From NCBI RefSeq assembly GCF_003194385.1, contig NZ_LAPT01000126.1:1-38412 (forward strand): a stretch of 38,412 nt of DNA. Reading direction: 5' to 3'. Each line of letters begins with the position of its first letter. Positions within the stretch are counted from its first letter, which is position 1. The notes under the pieces were generated by a model, which was not told where the DNA came from, made no database searches, and saw nothing but the letters and a program-made list of their open reading frames with translations. The position numbers and the translations under genes were made by a program. The DNA comes from Pokkaliibacter plantistimulans (GTDB lineage Bacteria > Pseudomonadota > Gammaproteobacteria > Pseudomonadales > Balneatricaceae). Of the stretch, positions 16,141 through 23,941 are shown one piece after another.

Positions 16141-16863
16141 TTACTCGCCCTCTGCCTGTTCATGCTTACTGAACAGCGCCGGATCCCCTTTGATGATGTC
16201 TGCCGTGCGGCGGATATGGGCGCAGAGCAGCTCCACGGCACGGTCTGCATTGCCGGCAATGGCTTCTTCCATCAGCTGCGTATGCTCGGACTTCACGTCA
16301 CGTTTGGTAGAGAACGCACGGGGCGCAGACAGAGTCCGGTAGCGGTGGTGCTGATCAGCCAGCAGCTCGCAGAAACTGACCAGCCAGCGCGAACCGCAAC
16401 CGGAGATCAGCGTGCGGTGAAAGGCGCGGTGCAGCGGCTCCCAGTCCGGGTTGTCTTCAAAATGATCATCAGCCAGCGAGCGGGGCGTCCTGCTCAGGCG
16501 ATGGTGAGCCAGTACCAGTTCTTCTTCCCAGACGGTCGAGCGGGCGGCAATGGACTCGCGCAGGGCACGCTCCTCCAGCCAGCAGCGAGTCTTAGTGATT
16601 TCCTCCAGATCCTGAGCACTGATGCCTGCCACCACAAAGCCACGCAGTTCGCGCTTTTCCACCAGATTGTCGGATATCAGCCGGTTGAGGGCTTCCCGCA
16701 CCGGGGTGGCGCTGGTGGAGTAACGTTCCGTCAGGGTATCGATGGTGAGTTTACTGCCAGGTTCGAGCTGGGCGCTCAGAATGTCGATGCGTAGCTGGTC
16801 GTAGAGGCTAGTGGCCCGTGTCGCGACGCCATTAACAGTGATCAGAGAAGGTTTACGGGCCAT
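16141..16863 (-). CDS. GntR regulator (FCD domain) of the aromatic operon
   Basis: A 240-residue regulator. The N-terminal winged helix includes LYDQLRIDILSAQLEPGSKL, LTERYSTSATPVREALNRLI and NLVEKRELRGFVV. The FCD domain from about residue 90 keeps metal-binding His/Asp motifs (LHRAFHRTLI, SEHTQLMEEAI). It is divergent from the GlcG-like gene and the ring-cleavage operon. The same 17-bp AT-rich sequence is present upstream of both (16960-16976 and 17543-17559), a plausible operator. The ligand is probably an aromatic acid or a pathway intermediate (inference). Confidence 0.9.
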   Translation of the reverse strand: MARKPSLITVNGVATRATSLYDQLRIDILSAQLEPGSKLTIDTLTERYSTSATPVREALNRLISDNLVEKRELRGFVVAGISAQDLEEITKTRCWLEERALRESIAARSTVWEEELVLAHHRLSRTPRSLADDHFEDNPDWEPLHRAFHRTLISGCGSRWLVSFCELLADQHHRYRTLSAPRAFSTKRDVKSEHTQLMEEAIAGNADRAVELLCAHIRRTADIIKGDPALFSKHEQAEGE

Positions 16864-16959
16864 AAATGTTTTTCAGTTCCTTTGCATGGGAAACGTATGC
16901 TGACGGTCAGCCTACACTAACGTCAGGCTTGTGATTGTATTCAAAATATGAGCAGAATA

Positions 16960-16976
16960 AAAATAATATATTAAAA
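16960..16976. promoter_or_regulatory. Shared 17-bp promoter element, copy 1
   Basis: AAAATAATATATTAAAA is identical to 17543-17559. It is centred on the 10-bp palindrome TAATATATTA. It lies 19 bp upstream of the GlcG-like start codon and within the divergent regulator promoter region. It is a candidate site for the adjacent GntR protein. Confidence 0.55.
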
Positions 16977-16994
16977 CCAGCAGGAGCAACTCCC

Positions 16995-17417
16995 GTGTCA
17001 AATGTCAGCCTTGGACAAGCCCGAGTCATTGTAGACAACGCGTTACAGATCGCACGAGAACAGGGGTTCAGACCCATGGCCATCATGGTGGTCGATAGCG
17101 CCGGCCACTCCGTATTGGGCCTGCGCGAAGATGGCGCCAGCCATTTGCGTGTGGAAATCGCCGCAGGTAAGGCGGGCTCCAGCATTGGTATGGGAAGCAA
17201 CAGTCGTGTGCTGGCCAAGCGGGCAGCGGAGATGCCCGGATTTTTCTCGGCCATTGCTAGTACCGCATCGCAACCCTTCATTCCTCAGACGGGGGCCGTT
17301 CTAATTGTGCAGGGCGAAGAGGTGATTGGCGCGGTAGGTGCGTCAGGCGGAACCGGGGACGAAGACGAGCTGATTGTGGTTGGAGGGATAGCAGCGGCCG
17401 GGCTGAGTTATCGCTGA
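16995..17417 (+). CDS. GlcG/HbpS-family (DUF336) protein
   Basis: About 140 residues. The family core reads ARVIVDNALQIAREQGFRPM, IMVVDSAGHSVLGLREDGAS, AAGKAGSSIGMG and GAVGASGGTGDEDE. The GTG at 16995 (VSNVSLGQ) is chosen because AGGAG lies 9 bases upstream and homology starts there. The TTG-initiated longer frame at 16935 runs through the promoter element. Members are found beside glycolate and aromatic catabolic genes, and HbpS binds haem in the extracellular redox sensor of Streptomyces. The biochemical role here is not known. It is first in line with the downstream operon but separated from it by about 280 bp and a second copy of the shared promoter element. Confidence 0.87.
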   Translation: MSNVSLGQARVIVDNALQIAREQGFRPMAIMVVDSAGHSVLGLREDGASHLRVEIAAGKAGSSIGMGSNSRVLAKRAAEMPGFFSAIASTASQPFIPQTGAVLIVQGEEVIGAVGASGGTGDEDELIVVGGIAAAGLSYR

Positions 17418-17542
17418 AGAAGTTACAGAAAACACCGCTGCGTAAGGGAAGGCTGCCGATGGGCAGCCTTCTCGCTTTCTGGGGTTGGCTGTGTTCTGGC
17501 AGGCGCACATTGTCGGTTTGTGTAGGGGTATTCCATTTTCTT

Positions 17543-17559
17543 AAAATAATATATTAAAA
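17543..17559. promoter_or_regulatory. Shared 17-bp promoter element, copy 2
   Basis: Identical to 16960-16976 and centred on TAATATATTA. It lies 137 bp upstream of the amidohydrolase ATG. A second promoter under the same regulator as the divergent pair is a simple reading. Confidence 0.55.
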
Positions 17560-17695
17560 AATTTATCAAGTAATATTGTATTTTTAGTTGCCGAGTTTCG
17601 CATTCCTGTATATGGTTCTCAACAGTCTCACTGCTGGTGACACATCAGCTGTCGAACAAGAACAACTAACGAGAACTACTGCGAGAGTGCCTGCT

Positions 17696-18733
17696 ATGAC
17701 TTGTTGCGGCATTGATATTCACGCTCACGTCGTCCCCGGCCATTTCCCGGCCTGGCTGGACCGACAGATTCCACAGGGCTGGCCTGCCATGGTGGAAGCA
17801 CCGGCCAGAGCAGGGCACTGTCACCGTCATGTGATGATTGACGGAAAGAACTACCGCACTGTGACTGACCATTGCTGGAACGTTGCCAGACGTCTGGCCG
17901 ATCTGCCGGAAATGGGCATCGCAACCCAGGTTATTTCTCCTATGCCGGAGCTGCTCAGTTACTGGCTCCCCGCTGGCACGGCACAGCCTCTGGTGCGTTT
18001 CCTGAACGAGACCATCGCGGCGATGGTGGCCGAAAGTAACGGTGTGCTGCAGGGGTTCGGCGCTGTCCCCCTGCAGGATATGAATCTGGCTCTGGCAGAG
18101 CTGGACTACCTGCACAGCCATTTGCACCTCAGCGGTGTAGAAATCGGCAGTCATATCAATGGTATTCCGCTGGGCGATATGCGCCTGCGACCCTTCTTCG
18201 AGGCATGTGCTGAACGGGATATACCGGTGTTCGTGCATGCCTTGAAGCCTACGGGCATGGACCGGCTGGTTGGTCCTGCTCAACTGCAACAGGTGCTTGC
18301 TTACCCCAGCGATGTCGGTCTGGCTGCTACCTCAGTCATTACCGGTAATTTGCTGGAAAGCCTCCCTGCCTTGCGTCTGGCATTCAGCCATGGCGGCGGT
18401 ACTTTCGCGTCATTGTTGCCACGTTTACAGCAAGGATGGCTTGTTTTTCCTGACCTTCAGGAAAGCATACAGACAGCACCTGTTACCCAGGCCCGTCAGT
18501 TGTATTTCGACACCCTGGTATTTGACCCGCACACGCTACAGCACCTTATTCAGCAGTTCGGTGCCAGCCAGTTGATGCTCGGTACCGATTACCCTTTCAA
18601 CTTCCGGGAAAAGCATCCGGCACAGCAGGTTCTGGCCTGTCAGCTGAACGATGCCGACCGCGATGCACTGTTGTCTGGCAACGCGGCACGGTTTCTTGGA
18701 TTCGCTTCACAGCAAACAAGGATTTCAACATGA
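17696..18733 (+). CDS. Amidohydrolase family 2 protein, ACMSD-like
   Basis: A TIM-barrel metal enzyme of about 345 residues in the ACMSD/gamma-resorcylate decarboxylase group, which mostly decarboxylates aromatic acids or ring-cleavage products. Metal ligands are His9 and His11 (DIHAHVVP), His181 (VFVHALKP) and Asp298 (LGTDYPFN). The likely catalytic His232 is in FSHGGGTF. The ATG at 17696 puts the metal motif at the usual place. The open frame to 17588 adds 36 unconserved residues. The stop overlaps the next start (ATGA), so translation is coupled to the dioxygenase. The substrate is inferred to be a carboxylated aromatic or a muconate-type intermediate. Confidence 0.85.
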   Translation: MTCCGIDIHAHVVPGHFPAWLDRQIPQGWPAMVEAPARAGHCHRHVMIDGKNYRTVTDHCWNVARRLADLPEMGIATQVISPMPELLSYWLPAGTAQPLVRFLNETIAAMVAESNGVLQGFGAVPLQDMNLALAELDYLHSHLHLSGVEIGSHINGIPLGDMRLRPFFEACAERDIPVFVHALKPTGMDRLVGPAQLQQVLAYPSDVGLAATSVITGNLLESLPALRLAFSHGGGTFASLLPRLQQGWLVFPDLQESIQTAPVTQARQLYFDTLVFDPHTLQHLIQQFGASQLMLGTDYPFNFREKHPAQQVLACQLNDADRDALLSGNAARFLGFASQQTRIST

Positions 18734-19632
18734 GTTCCCCTCTCATTGAAGGGCTGCGCAGTGTCGCCTTTGATGTGCCCGACCTTGCACTGGCCGAAAC
18801 CTTTTATACCCAAGTGTGGCATCTGGACGTGGTTGATCGCACGGCGACAACGCTGTACCTGAGCGGCACCGGCAAAGATCACCATCTGCTGGCACTGCAT
18901 CAGGCCGAGCGGCTGGCCATCCGCGATGTGGTGTTAAGAGCGCGAAGTGCCAGTGCCCTGAATGACATCGCGGCACAGGCGACAGTGCACGGCGGTAAGG
19001 TGCTGTCAGCACCCGCCGTCTCGTTACAGCCCTCCGGTGGGCAGGAAGTGGTCATTGCTGACCCCCATGGCCGCATTTTTCGCGTCGTGCACGGTGATCA
19101 GCAACGCACCGAGGCGTCGGCACAGGCAGACCGACCCATCCGGCTCGCACACGCTGTACTGAACAGCCACGATGTGGCGGCATCACAGCAGTTTTTTGAG
19201 TCGGTGTTTGGCTTCTGGCTGGCTGACCGTACCCGCATCATGGCCTTCCTTAACTGCAATACCGATCACCACACCATTGCCTTTGGCGATGCGGACAACG
19301 ATGCCCTCAATCATGTGGCCTTTCTGATGAGCGACATTGATTCGGTCATGCGTGGCGGTGGCCGCATGCGCGATGCCCAGTATCCGATTGAGTGGGGCCC
19401 CGGCCGGCACGGTCCGGGCAACAACGCTTTCAACTACTTTATCGGCCCCTTTGGTGAGGTGATTGAGTACACCGCGGAAGTGGAACAGATCGATGACAGT
19501 TACCGCGCCGGAGGCCCGGAAGACTGGAGCTGGCCAGCGGGCAGGGTAGACCAGTGGGGGATTTCCCAGCCGCCATCGAAGGCCCTGAAAGAAGCTCAGA
19601 AAAGCGTATTTTTCATCCCAGTGAATGGATAA
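18730..19632 (+). CDS. VOC-superfamily extradiol-type ring-cleavage dioxygenase
   Basis: A 300-residue, two-module protein of the type I extradiol dioxygenase fold. The C-terminal catalytic module carries the iron triad His141 (RLAHAVLNS), His195 (ALNHVAFLM) and Glu246 (GPFGEVIEYT). Second-sphere motifs DHHTIAF and GRHGPGNNAFNYF also match. The N-terminal module is the inactive pseudo-repeat. Family reaction: O2-dependent meta cleavage of a catechol-type or hydroquinone-type ring. It overlaps the amidohydrolase gene by 4 bp and is 6 bp from the FAH gene, so all act in one pathway. Exact substrate unknown. Confidence 0.87.
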   Translation: MSSPLIEGLRSVAFDVPDLALAETFYTQVWHLDVVDRTATTLYLSGTGKDHHLLALHQAERLAIRDVVLRARSASALNDIAAQATVHGGKVLSAPAVSLQPSGGQEVVIADPHGRIFRVVHGDQQRTEASAQADRPIRLAHAVLNSHDVAASQQFFESVFGFWLADRTRIMAFLNCNTDHHTIAFGDADNDALNHVAFLMSDIDSVMRGGGRMRDAQYPIEWGPGRHGPGNNAFNYFIGPFGEVIEYTAEVEQIDDSYRAGGPEDWSWPAGRVDQWGISQPPSKALKEAQKSVFFIPVNG

Positions 19633-19638
19633 CAACAC

Positions 19639-20505
19639 ATGAAACTGACTACCTACCTCCGTGATGGACAAGCTCGTCTGGGTTTGATCGAAGGGGACAA
19701 CCTCATCGACTTCAATGATGCTCAGCCACAGGTGCCTGCCGATATGCGTGCGGCACTGGAAGCGGGCGTTGATCTCCAGGCGGCGGCCCGTGCGGCTCAT
19801 GAAAGCACCGCCGCGCGGCTGGCACTGGATACGGTGACACTGGCACCGCTGGTGCCCGAGCCCGGCAAGTTTATTTGCCTGGGCCTGAATTACTTCGACC
19901 ATGCCAAAGAGGGCGGTCGTGAAAAGCCTGACTATCCCTGGTTCTTCTTCCGTGGCAAAAGCTCACTGCTGGCCGATCAGGAGCCGGGCCGGGTACCGAA
20001 GATTTCCAGCAAGTTTGATTATGAAGCGGAACTGGCTGTGATCATTGGCCGCAGCGTACCGCGTCACGTGTCGCAACAGGAGGCACTGGACTACGTGTTC
20101 GGCTACTCCTGCTTCAATGACATGTCGGTGCGTGACTATCAGAAGCGCACACCACAGTGGACTATCGGCAAGAACTTCGATGCCACTGGCGGCTTTGGCC
20201 CGGTACTGGTGACCGCCGATGAGCTGCCACAGGGAGCCGTGGGCCTGAATATCCAGTGCGTACTCAATGGGGAAGTCATGCAGAACGCCACCACCAGCGA
20301 CATGATCTGGTCCGTCGCTGAAACCATTTCCCTGCTGTCGGAATGCCTGACGCTGGAGCCCGGCGATGTTATCGCCATGGGCACGCCAGCAGGCGTAGGT
20401 CAGGCCCGTACACCACAGGTCTGGATGAAAGAGGGTGACACCGTCGAAATCCGCATTGAAGGCATCGGCACCCTGACCAATCCGATTCTGGCAGAGGCGG
20501 TCTGA
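19639..20505 (+). CDS. Fumarylacetoacetate hydrolase (FAH) family protein
   Basis: A 288-residue hydrolase or decarboxylase of C-C bonds in beta-diketo acids such as acylpyruvates. The metal-binding residues Glu129 and Glu131 (FDYEAELAVIIG) and Asp161 (FNDMSVRDYQ) are present, with KFICLGLNYFDHAKEG, WTIGKNFDATGGFGPVLV and GDVIAMGTPAGVG as family blocks. In the operon it would cleave the product of the VOC dioxygenase, before or after isomerisation by the GST-like protein encoded at 22071. It is 3 bp from the monooxygenase start. Confidence 0.93.
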   Translation: MKLTTYLRDGQARLGLIEGDNLIDFNDAQPQVPADMRAALEAGVDLQAAARAAHESTAARLALDTVTLAPLVPEPGKFICLGLNYFDHAKEGGREKPDYPWFFFRGKSSLLADQEPGRVPKISSKFDYEAELAVIIGRSVPRHVSQQEALDYVFGYSCFNDMSVRDYQKRTPQWTIGKNFDATGGFGPVLVTADELPQGAVGLNIQCVLNGEVMQNATTSDMIWSVAETISLLSECLTLEPGDVIAMGTPAGVGQARTPQVWMKEGDTVEIRIEGIGTLTNPILAEAV

Positions 20506-20508
20506 GCG

Positions 20509-22071
20509 ATGACAGGCGTAGTCTATGACGTCGCCATCGTAGGTTACGGCCCATCCGGGGCCGTAGCTGCCGGTCTGCTCGGGCAGGCCGGTATGCAGGT
20601 CTACGTGTGCGACAAAATGTCCGCAGTCTATGACAAGCCCCGCGCCATTGCACTGGATCACGAGATCCAGCGGGTGTTCCAGCAGCTGGGGGTGATGGAT
20701 GAGATTGAGCCATACTGCGAGCCCTTTACCGACTCCTGTTACTACGGTGTTGATGGGCAGCTGATTCGCCGCATGACCATGGTCGATAAACCCTATCCGC
20801 AAGGTTTTACCCCCTCCGTCGTGTTTACCCAGCCACCGGTAGAAGCGGTGCTGCGGCGTAAAGTCGCCAGCCTGCCTTCGGTCACGGTTGATCTGGGTGT
20901 CACTGTGATTGGGCTGCAACAGGATAAGCAGCAGGATCAGACACTGGTTCATCTCACTGTTGAACATCAGGACGGGCACAGCAGAACGATCAGCGCACGC
21001 TACGTGATCGGCTGTGATGGCGCCTCAAGCACTGTTCGCAGTCTGTCAGGCATCATGCTGGAAGACCTCGACTTCGACGAGCCCTGGCTGGTCGTGGATG
21101 TACTGGCTAATGAGCAGGGCCTGCGAAAACTGCCGCAGACCAGTGTGCAATATTGCGAGCCTGAGCGGCCATGTACCTTCGTTATCGGCCCCGGCAATCA
21201 CCGCCGGTGGGAAATTTCTCTGAAGGAGAGTGAGGATCCGCAGTTGGCGGCAACGCCTGAAGGCACCTGGCAACTGTTGCAGCGCTGGATCACGCCGGAT
21301 GATGCGCAGTTGTGGCGTCAGGCCAGCTACCGTTTCCATGCACTGGTCGCTGATCGCTGGCGTGAGGGCTGTGTTTTCATCGCCGGCGATGCTGCCCATC
21401 AGCAGCCTCCGTTCCTCGGGCAGGGTATGTGTCAGGGCGTCCGTGATGTCAGCAACCTGGTCTGGAAACTGCTCAGCGTGCTGAATAAAGCTATCGATGG
21501 CGAAGCTGCCGGGCGGCTGCTTGACAGTTACGGTGTGGAGCGCAAAGAGCATGTCCGCCAGCTGACAACCACTCTCAAGGCCATCGGTGCAGTGATCTGT
21601 GAGCGGGATACAGAGAAAGCCCGTTCCCGTGATCAGAAACTGCTCAACGACTGTCAGGGTGAAGTCAGACCGACGCCGCGTCAGGACGTATTACCACGTC
21701 TGACCACCGGCCTGATCAGCGACTCTGCCGCCGCTGGCAGCCTGTTTCCGCAACCCTGGGTGGCGTCAGCCGCAGGGGCCGTGCGTATGGATCAGCAGCT
21801 TGGCCATGGCTGGAGGCTGATTAGTCTGGCTGACAGTGCCGGTGCGGTTAACGAGCAGCTGCGTGCGCTGTTATCGCTGACGGTTGCCCGACTCGGCAGT
21901 GATCAGCTGACCGAGCAGGACAATGTGCTGGCAGGCTGGTTTGACCGGCATCAGGTGACAGCCGCGCTGGTTCGGCCAGACAACTACGTTTATGGTACGG
22001 CCGCCACCCATGAAGCGCTGCAGGTAATGCAACAACAGTTGTTGCAGGCATTAAGCGGCAAGGAGTCCTGA
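20509..22071 (+). CDS. FAD-dependent aromatic hydroxylase (class A, MhpA/PheA-like)
   Basis: A 520-residue flavoprotein monooxygenase that adds a hydroxyl to a phenolic ring using NAD(P)H and O2. It has the N-terminal Rossmann motif VGYGPSGAVAAGLLG (residues 11-25), the DG motif VIGCDGASSTVR, and the second FAD motif GDAAHQQPPFLGQGMCQGVRD (split: GDAAH then the PPFLGQGM loop). A C-terminal thioredoxin-like domain is typical of the MhpA type. The frame ends with TGATG, overlapping the next gene's start by one base. It is the likely first enzyme of the pathway, making the dihydroxylated ring for the dioxygenase. Confidence 0.92.
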   Translation: MTGVVYDVAIVGYGPSGAVAAGLLGQAGMQVYVCDKMSAVYDKPRAIALDHEIQRVFQQLGVMDEIEPYCEPFTDSCYYGVDGQLIRRMTMVDKPYPQGFTPSVVFTQPPVEAVLRRKVASLPSVTVDLGVTVIGLQQDKQQDQTLVHLTVEHQDGHSRTISARYVIGCDGASSTVRSLSGIMLEDLDFDEPWLVVDVLANEQGLRKLPQTSVQYCEPERPCTFVIGPGNHRRWEISLKESEDPQLAATPEGTWQLLQRWITPDDAQLWRQASYRFHALVADRWREGCVFIAGDAAHQQPPFLGQGMCQGVRDVSNLVWKLLSVLNKAIDGEAAGRLLDSYGVERKEHVRQLTTTLKAIGAVICERDTEKARSRDQKLLNDCQGEVRPTPRQDVLPRLTTGLISDSAAAGSLFPQPWVASAAGAVRMDQQLGHGWRLISLADSAGAVNEQLRALLSLTVARLGSDQLTEQDNVLAGWFDRHQVTAALVRPDNYVYGTAATHEALQVMQQQLLQALSGKES

Positions 22072-22712
22072 TGAGTCATACCCTGTATTTCGCCCACGGC
22101 ACCTGTTCACGCGTGGTCATGGCCGCCCTCGCACATCTCGACCTGGCCTATCAGGCTGAACAGGTGAAACTGGTGGAAGGGCAGCAGCGCTCGGCCGGGT
22201 ATCTGGCCATCAACCCCAAGGGCAAGGTGCCCGTTCTGGTCACGCCCGAAGGGCCACTGTCTGACGTGATCGCCATCGCTGTCTATCTGGATGATCTGGC
22301 GGTGGCACAGGGTAAGGCTGAGCGTTTGTTGCCATCACAGGGATTTACTCACGCCAGAGCGATGTCCTGGTTGAGCTGGTGTGCAGGCATACTTCATCCG
22401 CTGATCTATCGCCTGCGCATGAGTGCACGTATTCACCCCGATACCACCCAGCACGACATGATTCGTAGCGCAGCCATGGCGGAGCTTGAGCAGCAGATGC
22501 AAGTTGCCGAACAGCTATTCAGCGCGCAGCCACAATGGCTGGCCGGTGCCGACTGGAGCCTGGCCGATGCTTACCTGCTCTGGATCTGGCAACGGGCGCA
22601 GCTGGCCGGACTGGATAGCAGCCAGTGGCCCGCATTGGAAAAGTGGTCACAACGCGCCGAGCAGCATCCCAGCTGGCAGCTGGCCATGGCGATCGAAGCC
22701 AAGGCAAGTTAA
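22071..22712 (+). CDS. Glutathione S-transferase-like protein, possible maleylpyruvate-type isomerase
   Basis: 213 residues with an N-terminal thioredoxin-fold domain (MSHTLYFAHGTCSRVVMAAL; NPKGKVPVLV cis-Pro; glutathione-contact region near LSDVIAIAVYL) and a helical C-terminal domain (WLAGADWSLADAYLLWIWQ). It closes an operon with a hydroxylase, a ring-cleavage enzyme and an FAH hydrolase. In gentisate pathways that position is held by a glutathione-dependent maleylpyruvate isomerase. Isomerisation of a ring-cleavage product is therefore my inference; plain glutathione conjugation is the alternative. Confidence 0.85.
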   Translation: MSHTLYFAHGTCSRVVMAALAHLDLAYQAEQVKLVEGQQRSAGYLAINPKGKVPVLVTPEGPLSDVIAIAVYLDDLAVAQGKAERLLPSQGFTHARAMSWLSWCAGILHPLIYRLRMSARIHPDTTQHDMIRSAAMAELEQQMQVAEQLFSAQPQWLAGADWSLADAYLLWIWQRAQLAGLDSSQWPALEKWSQRAEQHPSWQLAMAIEAKAS

Positions 22713-22740
22713 CTGTTGCCCAGCATGACTGTTTAGAACT

Positions 22741-22845
22741 ATTCGCGATCTGCAGCGCGTCGGTCATAAGGCGTTGAAAGCGCTTCGGAGCAGTAAACTC
22801 CGCCTTCTCAGCGCTTCTCGCCTTATCTGGTTATAAATCGCGAGA
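22741..22845. repeat. Large nested inverted repeat between convergent genes
   Basis: Nested complementary segments fold the whole interval: TCGCGAT/ATCGCGA at the base, then ATAAGGCG (22767-22774) with CGCCTTAT (22818-22825), then GAAAGCGCT with AGCGCTTC, then GGAG with CTCC at the tip. It separates the GST gene from the convergent LysR gene. It may be a bidirectional terminator or a REP-like element. Confidence 0.65.
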
Positions 22846-22859
22846 TTGTGAAGACATTC

Positions 22860-23774
22860 TTAGTGGGTGATAGCGCAAGCAATTGATAGCAATCGCTCTC
22901 TTAACCATTTATGTGCTGGATCTTCGTCTTGGTAGCATGGCCACACCATTACTTCGGTCAGTGAGGGCATTTCAAAAGGTGCAGGCAGAAGTTTTACCGG
23001 ATAATGCTTCGCCATTTCGATGGCTAAACGGTAGTGCAGGGTGACAATACGATCAGTCCCCATAACAAGAAAGGGGGCAGCACTGAAGTGATCCACAGTA
23101 CATTCGATTCGGCGCTGTCTGCCATATCTGGGTAAAAACCACTCCTCAAATGCAATGCTGCCTTCCTCTCCTATGCGAATAGCAACATGGCCGCTACTCA
23201 TATAATCGTCCATTGAAAGCTCATTAATACTGATTGCATGTTCAGCACACATCATACAAATATGTTCATCATGCATAAGATCAATTTGAGGGTGCTGAAT
23301 TCGCTTTGCGTATTGCTCAGGAATGACCAATATATCAATATCGCCTTTTTCAAACTGTCCTAATATATCATCAGGGACACGAGTGAGATTAAGATGCATA
23401 CCCGGTGCAATATTGGCTATCTCACGCACAACCTTCGAAATCAATACGCTAACCATATAGTCTGATGCGGCAATAGTGTAACTTCTATTTACTGTTGCTG
23501 GGTCAAAGCATGGACGCAGCGCTACAGTAGCTCGGACTTTCATTAGAGCATCTCGGACAGGGTTAATTAGGCTTCTGGCCAAAGGAGTTAGCTCCATCCG
23601 GCGTCCTACTGGAACTAATAAACTATCTTCAAAATGGTCTCGTAGTCTGGAAAGCGCTGCGCTAGTTGCCGACTGTCCGATATGCAGACGCTCACTGGCT
23701 CTCGTGACATTTTTTTCTTCCAGCAATACATCGAGGACAATAAGGAGATTTAAGTCAAACTTGTCCATTCGCAT
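22860..23774 (-). CDS. LysR-family regulator, NodD-like
   Basis: 304 residues. The N-terminal helix-turn-helix (NLLIVLDVLLEEKNVTRASE, RLHIGQSATSAALSRLRDHF) matches the NodD/NahR/SyrM type of LysR proteins, which respond to flavonoids or aromatic acids. The effector domain spans about 95-300, with HICMMCAEHA and GTDRIVTLHYRLA. AGGAG lies 10 bases before the ATG at 23774; a second ATG two codons later is possible. It is divergent from the outer-membrane-protein gene and probably activates the 23942-28557 genes with a phenolic inducer. Its GC is visibly lower than that of the operon to the left. Confidence 0.9.
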   Translation of the reverse strand: MRMDKFDLNLLIVLDVLLEEKNVTRASERLHIGQSATSAALSRLRDHFEDSLLVPVGRRMELTPLARSLINPVRDALMKVRATVALRPCFDPATVNRSYTIAASDYMVSVLISKVVREIANIAPGMHLNLTRVPDDILGQFEKGDIDILVIPEQYAKRIQHPQIDLMHDEHICMMCAEHAISINELSMDDYMSSGHVAIRIGEEGSIAFEEWFLPRYGRQRRIECTVDHFSAAPFLVMGTDRIVTLHYRLAIEMAKHYPVKLLPAPFEMPSLTEVMVWPCYQDEDPAHKWLRERLLSIACAITH

Positions 23775-23941
23775 TCTAGGATGCTCCTAATTATTCAGGT
23801 ATTAATTCTATCAATACAAGGCATTAATTCAATCTGATTTTATTATTCTATATTGCCTGATATGGTAAATCTGCACTTTAAGACAATCTATCATTGTCAG
23901 AGTCGGCCTAGAAAAGATAAAAATAATAGGGTGAAAATAGA

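Noticed and set aside
19963-20979. Minus-strand open frame of 338 codons
   Set aside because: Crosses the FAH and monooxygenase genes antisense; both plus-strand genes have clear family motifs.
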